Assembly: GCA_014526335.1 (NCBI GenBank)
Contig: JACTAT010000016.1
Coordinates: 7,780,610-7,844,609 of the forward strand
Direction of reading: 5' to 3'
From: Chrysaora quinquecirrha
Taxonomy: Eukaryota; Cnidaria; Scyphozoa; Semaeostomeae; Pelagiidae
DNA length: 64,000 bases
Shown: positions 48,701 through 61,000 of the stretch, one piece after another
Layout of the letters: each line of letters opens with the position of its first letter
Numbering within the stretch: position 1 is the first letter of the stretch
Notes under the pieces: generated by a model
Databases searched by the model: none
Told to the model about the DNA's origin: nothing
The model's input: the letters and a program-made list of their open reading frames with translations, nothing else
Program-made: the position numbers and the translations under genes

Positions 48701-51700
48701 ACATAGTTAAACGATTTTTTCGTCTGCCACTCCTCAGAGTATAAACGTTAGAAACAGACCGAAACAATTGACTTTGGTGAATAGTCTTTGAGTAGTACGA
48801 AACAATCAAAATTGCGAGAAACAACGGAAACATTTTTTGACATAGTTAAACGATTTTTTCGTCTGCCACTCCTCAGAGTATAAACGTTAGAAACAGACCG
48901 AAACAATTGACTTAGGTGAATAGTCTTTGAGTAGTACGAAATTTCAAAATTGCGAGAAACAACGGAAACATTTTTTGACATAGTTAAACGATTTTTTCGT
49001 CTGCCACTCCTCAGAGTATAAACGTTAGAAACAGACCGAAACAATTGACTTTGGTGAATAGTCTTTGAGTAGTACGAAATTTCAAAATTGCAACAAACAG
49101 CGGAAACATTTTTGGACTTACTTAAAAGATTCTTTCGTCTGACCCTCCTCAGAGTACAAACATCAGAAACAGATTGAAACAATTCGCTAAGGCGGTATTT
49201 ATACCCAGAGACGGATCAAAATGCACCAATCAGGAAGTGAAGCCGAATTGGCATTGTGTTTTGAACACCAATGTATGACCAACAATGTTTGGTCGTTTGG
49301 CGAGGGCCTAACAATGAATTATTCAGTTAATGGTCTTAAATTTTTTCCAGTTCAGAACAAGGATTCCACAAGAAGCCGTTATTGTCTCGCATTTTCATGA
49401 ATGGCAGTCTGGCCTCGGATTGGTGTTTCTGAGAACGAGGCACATCGATGTATGCACGGTTTTCACAACACATGCGACGCTGCTTGGCCGTTACCTTTGC
49501 GCATCAAGTGCTGATTTCTATAACAACCTTGATAAGGTAGGTGACCTTTATAACCAATTATGACCAATATTGATCTCAGTGCTAATATTCTTTAAAAAAC
49601 TGGTTTCTTATACAGGGTGGCCCAAAAAAGGGACCCCCTTAGGCACGCTAGCGAATCTATAATCACTACTGTGGTGGATAATCACTACTGTGGTGGTACT
49701 ATTTGCGTACTGTGGTGGTAGTTTCTGCGTACTGTGGTGGATAATCACTACTTGTGGTTGGTTACTATGCTTGCGGTGGTGGCAGTTTTGGCGTACTGTG
49801 GTGGATAATCACTACTGTGGTGGTACTATTTGCGTACTGTGGTGGTAGTTTTTGCGTACTGTGGTGGTAGTTTTTGCGTACTGTGGTGGTAGTTTTTGCG
49901 TACTGTGGTGGATAATCACTACTTGTGGTGGGTTATAATGCTTTATGTGGTGAATACGAAATCATAGCAAAACTCTATAGATCAAGCAAGAAAAAACCAC
50001 AAAATCCACCACAGTGCGCCAAAACTGCCACCACCGCAAGCATAGTAACCCACCACAAGTAGTGATTATCCACAACAGTACGCCAAAACTGCCACCACCG
50101 CAAACATAGTAAACCACCACAAGTAGTGATTATCCACCACAGTACGCCAAAACTGCCACCACCGCAAGCATAGTAACCCACCACAAGTAGTGATTATCCA
50201 CAACAGTACGCCAAAACTGCCACCACCGCAAACATAGTAAACCACCACAAGTAGTGATTATCCACCACAGTACGCCAAAACTGCCACCACCGCAAGCATA
50301 GTAACCCACCACAAGTAGTGATTATCCACAACAGTGCGCCAAAACTGCCACCACCGCAAACATAGTAAACCACCACAAGTAGTGATTATCCACCACAGTA
50401 CGCCAAAACTGCCACCACCGCAAGCATAGTAACCCACCACAAGTAGTGATTATCCACCACAGTGCGCCAAAACTGCCACCACCGCAAGCATAGTAACCCA
50501 CCAAAAGTAGTGATTATCCACCCCAGTGCGCCAAAACTGCCACCACCGCAAACATAGTAAACCACCACAAGTAGTGATTATCCACCACAGTACGCCAAAA
50601 CTGCCACCACCGCAAACATAGTAAACCACCACAAGTAGTGATTATCCACCACAGTACGCCAAAACTGCCACCACCGCAAGCATAGTAACCCACCACAAGT
50701 AGTGATTATCCACAACAGTACGCCAAAACTGCCACCACCGCAAACATAGTAAACCACCACAAGTAGTGATTATGCACCACAGTACGCCAAAACTGCCACC
50801 ACCGCAAGCATAGTAACCCACCACAAGTAGTGATTATCCACCACAGTACTCCAAAACTGCCACCACCGCAAACATAGTAAACCACCACAAGTAGTGATTA
50901 TCCACAACAGTACGCCAAAACTGCCACCACCGCAAACATAGTAAACCACCACAAGTAGTGATTATCCACCACAGTACGCCAAAACTGCCACCACCGCAAG
51001 CATAGTAACCCACCACAAGTAGTGATTATCCACAACAGTACGCCAAAACTGCCACCACCGCAAACATAGTAAACCACCACAAGTAGTGATTATCCACCAC
51101 AGTACGCCAAAACTGCCACCACCGCAAGCATAGTAACCCACCAAAAGTAGTGATTATCCACCACAGTGCGCCAAAACTGCCACCACCGCAAGCATAGTAA
51201 CCCACCAAAAGTAGTGATTATCCACCCCAGTGCGCCAAAACTGCCACCACCGCAAGCATAGTAACCCACCACAAGTAGTGATTATCCACCACAGTACGCA
51301 GAAACTACCACCACAGTACGCAAATAGTACCACCACAGTAGTGATTATCCATCACAGTAGCAATTATAGATTCGCTAGCGTGTTAGGTAAATAATTTCTG
51401 AATACTTTTTCTCAAGGAAGAATTTCATAAAATTTATACCAGGAAAAATTCAACTCAAGTGCGATATCGTGTAGAAATTTTTTGATGATAAGAGCTTCCA
51501 ACTTGCGGCAATTAGACATTAAATTTATGATGTCCCAAAACCTGCTGTTTATATTCCACCATTGAGTGATGTGATCGTTCGTGAACGGGAATCATTATCC
51601 CAGAGTAAAATTGTCACAGGCATTTATGTATGGTTAGTCATATTAGAGAAGTGTATTGAGCAGGATTGAGGATATTTTGAACATATCACTCGACTGAAAG

Positions 51701-54700
51701 AATGGGCTATTGATTTTTCTGTTCTGTTTCATAAGGGTATAAAGGATATAAATTTTGGTACAGTGCGTTTTTGGATTGTAAAGTTTTTAAGTCAATTTAT
51801 TCAGAGATGCTAACCCATATCATCATGATATTCATGCGAAACATCTCACTTGAGTTGAATATCATGTAGTATTACACACTTTTTTTATAAGAATATCCTA
51901 ATTTTTGCCGAGGCTCGAACTTTTCCATTGTTATTCTTAAATTTCCATTGTTCTTTGGCAATTTTGAGCCTGAATATTCTTATAGACTGTATTCTTATAA
52001 AAAAGTGTGTAATTTCATAAAATTCCAACTTAAGAATAAATTATTTATAAATTATTTAGCTAGGGGGTCCCTTTTTTTCAGGCCACCCTGTAACTCAGGG
52101 CGTGTTCTTCTGAACTTCCAAAACCTTCCGAATTTCGAAAACTGAATGTTTCCAAAAATAGAATCCATAATTTTCAACTTTTAATAAGCAACTTGACTTT
52201 CGTCCGGCCCTCAAAGTTGCTTAAAATTTTAGACATTTCAGCCCTCAAAGCTGCTTAAAGGTTGCTTAACATTTTTTAAAACCTAACAACCACCCCTGAC
52301 TTCGCGGGTCAAAATCTTCATCTGTTAGGCCTACAACATGACTTTTGGGAGACAGTAAGTGGAAAAACGTTAGCTAACGAACGTCAACATTCAAAACATA
52401 AGAACGAAGAACAATTTCCTAACACAAAATAGAGAATAAGCTTGGTTGTTTGACTTCTTAATTGCTTACAGTAATCCAATTGAGCCCTCAAGTTGCTTAA
52501 TGATAAGGTTAGTTCAGCCCTAGTTGCTTATTGAGCGGTTGCTTATTAAAAAAAGTGTATCCTGTTCATACGATAAAGCGAGCCAGCCAGTCTGTTAGGC
52601 CTACAAGCTCTGCTTCTTCTGGGGTGTATGAAATCGTATTTAGTTAATCTTAACTAATATGTTTTCATAAATCAAAATCATCATCATTTCGAGAGCCTGC
52701 ACAATAAATTCACACTTTTTCGTCTAAAAGAATAATTTAGGTTTAAAATCGCTGAAATTTAAGAATTATTTGAGAATAACAGGCACTGCAGTCATTAACA
52801 CTTGTGTGGTGCAGTTTACTTCTCGATTAGGCTTTTAACTTAAAGACTATGTTGCTTTGTTCTGTTCATATTCTGTTTTTATCAAATGACATATGTTAAA
52901 ATGGCAAATGAACGTCATTTGATTTTATTTCTGTTGATCTTCAGGCCAGTCTACAACGCTGTCTTTTAAGAATATTTTAAGGCTGAAAATCGAAAAATTT
53001 TAAAAATAATCGAGGCTCAGGAAAAATTAAGGTATTCTTATAAAAAAATCTGTACGGTAGTTCATCATTTTGAAACATCGTAAATAACTTCTAATTCCAC
53101 AATTTCTTTTTTTGCAGTTTAACGTAGATAAGGTAAGATCTTCCTTTTATTTTCGTATTTTCCTTCCTTTTATGTTCGAAGAATTCCAACATATTGGTGT
53201 GGGGTCGAGTGTCACTCACTCACTCACTCACTCACTCACTCACTAACCAACGCTTGAACAATGGAAAAAATTGAACAATACTAATCATCCCAAGACGCGC
53301 AATTTGCGGTTGGTTCTTCACAATCGCGGCCTGCAAGCCCCTTTGTCAATTTAAGGTCATGTGACAATTATTTTTCTCACACAATTTTGATTGCATGACT
53401 CATGCTTGTTTACCTCATGGAACTGGCAAATTTCCATCTTAGTTTGGTAAATGACATTTCACGCATTCTCAAAATTGATCATAGAGTCTTGGCAAAGAGC
53501 AGCAATTTGAAAACAGTTTTCAAAACAAATCGTCATTATTATCATCTTCACCATGAAGATCGTCATAATAATAATAATAATAATAATAATCATCATCATC
53601 ATCATCATCATTATCATCATCATCATCGTCATCGTCAACATGATTACCAACCAGCATCATGATCATCGTGGTCATCAACATCATGATCATAACCACCACG
53701 ATTATCGTCATAACCATTATCGTCATCGTTGTGCATACCGATAAACATCTTTCATCAGTTGACCGAAATGGCTATATTCAACCAGAGTCGTTCCTCGAAC
53801 CTGCCCATATGTTTTCTTTCCCCTTCACATTCATTTTTTCACTCGTACAATACTCAAAGACCACGATAGAAAGCTACACTCCTGTCAAGCTCAAAATAAA
53901 CGAGGGGGAGTCAGTTATTCTTCCTGTCATTGTTTAGACCTCCCGTAGCTTATTTCGACCCTCCTGTTGATTGATTTTGTCTGGCAGAAGCACCCACGCT
54001 TGTAATGAAAAACATACGGTTATAGATGCTTCTGACCCCTCCCCCGCTTATTTTAACCCCCCCGTCTATTAATTTTGATTTTATTGTTCATATTTAACAG
54101 CGCCAGCTTATTGTGACCCCCGTTTATATGTCTTTCAGATGGTTGTGATGCCCTTCTTATTCCAAACCCCAGTTTTATTTCTAAACTGAGAGTAATAACG
54201 TGCTAACTCGGCGTCATCTTGTGCCTAGTGCCTAGACTTATTGCTTGAGTCGTTAGTTTCCTCTCCTCCACCACACCGACACCCCGCTACAACTACAGTT
54301 TGAGCGATCTCATTTAAGTGTTATTATTATTATTATTATTATTATCAATTTATTTACCGTAGGTATTATTAGTAATAGCTAATAATTAAATAGCTAATTA
54401 AAACCTACCACGTAACTAAGAATAAATTAAACGTTAGTTAGCCTCGTTGTTAGCCTCGGTTTCATGAGCGATATCTGGGACTCAGGTAATGAGTCTACCT
54501 AGTGCCTAGACTTATTACACGTGCTTAATTCTCGCTCCTTAAACCAATCTGGTAGAAAGGTCGCCATGAAACACACCTAGACTCATTACATAAGCCCCAC
54601 TCTTCGCAAGCAGCAACGACACGCATTTAGCAACAGCAAAAACTATTTACTTTAGAAATTGAATTGAATGGCCTAATGCTCAGAGTATTTCTGAGCGACC

Positions 54701-57700
54701 TGTCTATATCAGATTAGCCTAAGGAGTGAAAACTACTTCTCATGGTCATGGAATAAGTCTAAACCACTCAGAGCATTAGGCCATCCAATTCAATTTTTTT
54801 GTAAGTGTTGTTGCGAAGTTTGAGACTTGTGTTATGAGTCTATTAGGTGCTCAACTGCTCATAACGTTTTTGAAATTCATACATATTAGAACTTACTTCA
54901 ATCGTAGGAAGCTGGTGAGCGTGGAATTTATCAAAGATATTGCATAGAAAGAGCGGCTGTTCATTGTGCACATGTGTTTACAACCGTTTCTCATATAACT
55001 GCAGACGAGGCTCAGCATCTACTCAAAAGGAGGCCAGGTATGAAGTTAATTGTTCAAATAACCCACCACGGTAGTGATTATCCACCACAGTACGCAAAAC
55101 TACCACCACAGCAAGCATAGTAACCCACCACATCAAGCATAACCCACCACAAGTAGTGATTATCCACCACAGTATGCAAAAGCTACCACCACAGCAAGCA
55201 TAGTAACCCACCACATCAAGCATTATAACCCACCACAGCAGTGATTATCCACCACAGTACGCAAAACTACCACCACAGCAAGCATAGTAACCCACCACGT
55301 CACCACAGTAGTGATTATCCACCACAGTATGCAAAAGCTACTACCACAGCAAGCATAGTAACCCACCACATCAAGCATTATAACCCACCACAGCAGTGAT
55401 TATCCACCACAGTACGCAAAAGCTACCACCACAGCAAGCATAGTAACCCACCACAACAAGGATAGTAACCCACCACAAGTAGTGATTATCCACCACAGTG
55501 TGCAAAAACTACCACCACAGCAAGCATAGTAACCCACCACATCAAGCATAATAACCCACCACGGTAGTGATTATCCACCGCAGTACGCAAAACTACCACC
55601 ACAGCAAGCATAGTAACCCACCACATCAAACATAATAACCCTCCACGGTAGTGATTATCCACCGCTGTACGCAAAAACTACCACCACAGCAAGCATAGTA
55701 GCCCACCACATAAAGCATTATAACCCACAACAGCAGTGATTATACACCACAGTACGCAAAAACTACCACCACAGCAAGCATAGTAACCCACCACATCATG
55801 CATAATAACCCACCACGGTAGTGATTATCCACCGCAGTACGCAAAACTACCACCACAGCAAGCATAGTAACCCACCACATCAAGCATAATAACCCACCAC
55901 GGTAGTGATTATCCACCGCAGTACGCAAAAACTACCACCACAGCAAGCATAGTAACCCACCACATCAAGCATTATAACCCACCACAGCAGTGATTATCCA
56001 CCACGGTACGCAAAAACTACCACCTCAGCAAGCATAGTAACCCACCACATCAAGCATTATAACCCACCACAGTAGTGATTATCCACCACAGTATGCAAAA
56101 GCTACCACCACAGCAAGCATAGTAACCTACCACGTCAAGCATTATAACCCACCACAGCAGTGATTATACACCACAGTACGCAAAAACTACCACCACAACA
56201 AGAATAGTAACCCACCACATCAAGCATAATAACCCACCACGGTAGTGATTATTCACCAAAGTACGCAAAAACTACCACCGCAGCAAGCATAGTAGCCCAC
56301 TACATCAAGCATTATAACCCACCACAGCAGTGATTATGCACTACAGTATGCAAAAACGACCACCACAGCAAGCATAGTAACCCACCACATCAACCTTGAT
56401 TTCTCATTCTTGTGAATTGGCTGGTCATTATGTATTTCATCTTTATTGTAGACTGTGTTACTCCTAATGGCCTCAATGTCGTCAAATATGTGTAAGTGGT
56501 AGTTTCTTAAATTTGTTGATCGCATCCTGCTCTCCCGAGGGTTCTAAATGAATAGAATACCTCATTCATTTCATTTTCATTTCATTTTATTTTTATTTTA
56601 AGACAATACTCTTTCAGCAATATAAGAAAAAAAAGGTTATGCTACTAACGTGTATTATATCTCGAAATGGTCGATCTCGTGGTGAATATATTCTTCAGGT
56701 TTTCTGGGCAGAGTTCATTTTTCACTTTATAAGTTGCAATTAGCCTATCAAACTTAATTAGGTTTTTTACGTTTAGCCAATCACAGACCCAACCATCAAC
56801 CACCGTATTTGCCATTTTCAATAAGTCTGCGAGCCCTATTTTGCAGTCTTTGAAGAGACTCTAGTTTTGTGTCTGGCAGATGTCCCCAGACAACATTACA
56901 ATATCTCAGATGGCTTTCTACTAGAGCTCGGTAAATGACTGCTAGGTCAGACCTAATTACATGGTCTTTACCCCTGCCTAATTTCCTTATAGCGTGTCAC
57001 AATAGACCTTGTCAAAACGGCCTGGGTCGGGCGCGACATTTTTCTGGAAAATGGTAGACATTTCCAATAATGGAATCTTCTCCGCGTGCAAGAATTTGAA
57101 TTACGGTCGTTTCAGAAGATGTTGTGCATGAAATTTTACTTCATATTCACGTTTAATTCGAATAAAAGTGAAAGAAAGGCTTCAAATCTGAAGTATTAAC
57201 TGAAGTATTTTCAAGCTTTCGAAAAGTTTTTACTTTGTTTATCGCCTAAAATTGATCACGAAGGCTATATTCTGTTCGCAAGCGATTGGCGAACCGCAAA
57301 TTCGATAGCGAACAGCGAATGCGAACGAAGTGGAATGGGCCTTAGGATATTTATAACAATTTCGTGGGTTAGGTTTCGCGAGATTTTATAACAGGAAAAG
57401 ACTTTATAGTAATTATTTTGTTTAGGGAGGGGAGAGGTTTACTTTTTTGGCCCATCTGATACATTTTTAACGTTTCCTGCCATTTATATTTTTTAGAGCT
57501 TTGCATGAATTTCAAAATATGCATGCAATTTACAAAGATAAAATTCATGACTTCGTTCGTGGACATTTTTATGGGTAAGATTTGTTATGAATTAAAATTT
57601 TCTTCTTTTTTTAATTTGTTTGCAACAAGAAATATAGATTATAACGTATGAAATATATAGTTTATAATGTATATAATATGAAATATATGATATAATATAG

Positions 57701-57957
57701 CATATAATATAACATCATATAATATATATAATATTTATGATAAAGTACAATTATAATTTATGTATGAATCTATTATGAATTTCACAATTTTTAATGAAAA
57801 GTAAATGTTTTTTGAGAATGATTTGCTGGTCAAATTTTATGCACTTTGTTTATTTTTTCAGACATTATGACTTCGATTTGGATAAAACAATATATTTTTT
57901 CACAGCAGGAAGGTCAGTCCCTTTTTGTTTCTTTTTTATTTTCTTGTTTGTATATGT

Positions 57958-58034
<77 letters not shown>

Positions 58035-61000
58035 AACCGGGGTGACTTCGGACACTTTTTGGTATATTTCTATGAATATTACAAAAACTAATCATATAAT
58101 TCTTTCAACTCTTTGATAAAAGTAACAAAGGTCCAAAGCAAATTTGAAAAGTGGTGTCTGTTATTTCCTCGATCTTATCTCCTTTGCGGTAATTGAAGAT
58201 AAAGTCGTCCGAAGTCACCCCGCCTACTCTGGGGTGACTTCGGACAGACGTAATGTTTTCGCATTGAAAAAATCAAGACATATTTCGAAGATGAAAAAAG
58301 CTACAAAAAGTTTCCAAAAGAGTCAAAAAGAGAAGATCTGGCAAGAAATTTTGCAGAAGGTTTCATTTGTTCGTGAGCAAAGACATCAAAACAAATTCGC
58401 TCCATTTAGGCCCATTGCGATAAATTTGCCAGCCGGTTTTTTTAGAGTTTCTGGATTAAGTTAATAAATTTCCAGTCAAAGCAAGAGTTTCAACCTTGAA
58501 CAACTTTAAAAAACTTAATTGATGATTTCTTAATCTTCTCAAGCGCCACCACAAAGCAAAAAGCCAAAACAATATTTTCGTCCGAAGTCACCCAGCAGTC
58601 CGAAGTCACCCCGGTTGACGGTATATTCATCATAAGTGGGCTACCACAATTGTTATAGTTGCCTTGACTGGGACTCGAACCTGTGACCTTCTGGACGACA
58701 AGCCAGTTGACTACTCCAATGCACTAAACAGTGCAATGAAGTAGCCAGCCTAACTCGAGGTCCTTCCAGCCACAGGTCTCCTCCACAGCCAAGGTGTTTC
58801 TTTGTGTTTCGGCTTAAAGCCTTCATCAGAGCATAGAACATATAGTGAACTGAACATATGCTATATATATATATATATCTATAATTTGGATAGATTTTTC
58901 CATAAGTGGTATACCTCAATAGATGGTACTCGAACCTGGACTGCATGACCAGAGAGCCAACGACGTTTCCACTGAGCTATAGAGCTCAATGAAATCGCTG
59001 AGTACCTCTCTAAGTCATACAGCCCAAGGCTCTCCTCCCGTTTGATTTTTGTGTTTTGGCTATGTTGAGCCTTCTTCAGTGCCATGCAGATTTGTATTTA
59101 TTTGTCATGACTTGGGGAGTTACTAGTTTTTCATTGAGCTCTATAGCTCAGTGGAAACGTCGTTGGCTCTCTGATCATGCAGTCCGTGTCCGTGTCCCAT
59201 CAATTGTGGTATGCCACTTTTGGAAAAATCTCTATAATTTGCATAACTTAGTTTATTTAGAGTTGCGGAAATACCACTTATTGATGTATAAAGTTTATTT
59301 CATGTTATAAGGTATACTGTATAAGATTATTTATTCATTTGTTTTGCTTTTTTCTCAGATACGAATATTCCAATAAAGGAGCCGATTTATTCTTAGAATC
59401 CCTTGCCCTACTCAACTATATGCTTAAGGTAAGAGTACATTTCGTTGGGCAGCTAATGCTCTCCTCTTGGACTGACTGACTAACTGGCTAACTGACTGGC
59501 TGACTGACTGATTGGCTAGTCAGTCAGACGCTCTGTCATTGAGACATTCAATCAGTCAATCAGTCAGGTAGTTAGTCAGACATTCTGTTAGAAAATCAGT
59601 CAGACAGTCACTCAGATAGCCAGCCAGATAGTCAAGTAGTCAGTCAGACTTTCTGTTAGAAAATCAGTCAGACAGTCACTCAGATAGCCAGTCAGACAGT
59701 CAGATAATCAGTCAGACAGTCAGGCAGTCAGTCAGTCAGTCAGACAGACAGACAGACAGTCAGTCAGTCAGTCAGGTAGTCAGTCAGAGAGTCATTCCGA
59801 AGTAAGCCAGACAACTAGTCAGATAGCCAATCAGACAGTCAGATAATCAGTCAGTCAGGCAGTCAGACAAACAGTCAGACAGTCAGTAAGACAATCAGTC
59901 AGTCGGGCAGTTAGTAGTCAGTCAATGGATCAGACAGTCACTTAGTCAGATTGTCAGTCACAGAGTGAGTCAGTCAGTCAGTTAGGCAGTTAGTCAGTCC
60001 AGTCAGTAAGATATTCAGTCAGTCAGTCAGTCTGTCATTCGGTCAGACATTCAGTCAGAAAATCAGTCAGACAGTCAGTCAGTCATTCAAGCAGGCAGTC
60101 AGTCAGTCATTCAAACATGCAGTCAGTCAGTCAGTCATTCAAGCAGGCAGCCAGTCAATCAGTCAGTCATTCAAGCAGGCAGTCAGTCAATCAGTCACAT
60201 AGTCAGTCAGACAGTCAGTCGGATAGTCAGCCATTCAGTCAGATAGTCAGTAAGTTAGGCCTTCAGTCAGTTGGTCAGACAATCAGTTATGTCTATTGGT
60301 CTAATTAGAGGAAGGGCTATTATTATTAAATAAAACTCAATTCTTCATTATTTCTAATCAAAGTCTAAAATTTAGAACTCATGGGCTGTTTTCTTTTTAT
60401 TAGACTGCCGATGTTGACATAACTGTAGTGGCATTCCTAATCTTCCCTGCAAGAACGAATAACTTCAATGTCGATGCTTTGAAAGGACAAGCACATGTCA
60501 AACAATTGAGGTATCATTAAATACTTGTTTTTTTTTCAATACCTTTTAAATACCACTTTGCACTGCACCCATATACCATTTTTAAATGCACGCAGAATCG
60601 AAGAGGCGCCTATACGTTGTTTTCATTTTGTAAAAACTCAGCTAAAAGTCTAGCTCCTAATCTTAGGTGCCTAATTGCTGGGGGGTTCGGAATAGTTGGG
60701 GGGTTGTAGCTACAGTCAGGATCTAATTGGCAGGGGGTCGGAGTAAACGGGGGGTCGGACTTTGCTTCACAAACTTTATCAGGAAACTGCTGAAACGCAA
60801 AGAGAGGGTGAAGGTGAAATGGTGTATTTAGCGCCAGTCGCTAGGATCTCAGTAGTAGATTAACTAATCGAGACCTCGACCCTGGCTGTGACGCTACCAT
60901 AGCTGGGCTCGAACCATAACCACACTGAGCTCCTGAAACCACGAGTCAGCTGGATTACACCACGACGCCACAGCATCTTCAAATTAATTCAAGCAGCTGA

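Larger units (their letters stand above)
49613..52090. mobile_element. Outer mariner-like MITE containing two nested elements
   Basis: The ends CAGGGTGGCCCAAAAAAGGG and the inverse (…TTTTTCAGGCCACCCTG) are flanked by TA. The inner sequence GACCCCCTTAG pairs with CTAGGGGGTC. It is interrupted by foldback copy C and by a 135-bp MITE. Confidence 0.85.

Noticed and set aside
49975..51336. Mirror set of 60-codon frames on the minus strand
   Set aside because: Same artefact of the inverted arm of foldback copy C.
57794..58045. Reading frame through GYS exon 10 into a TA repeat
   Set aside because: Only 57862-57912 is coding; the rest is intron read-through into the microsatellite.
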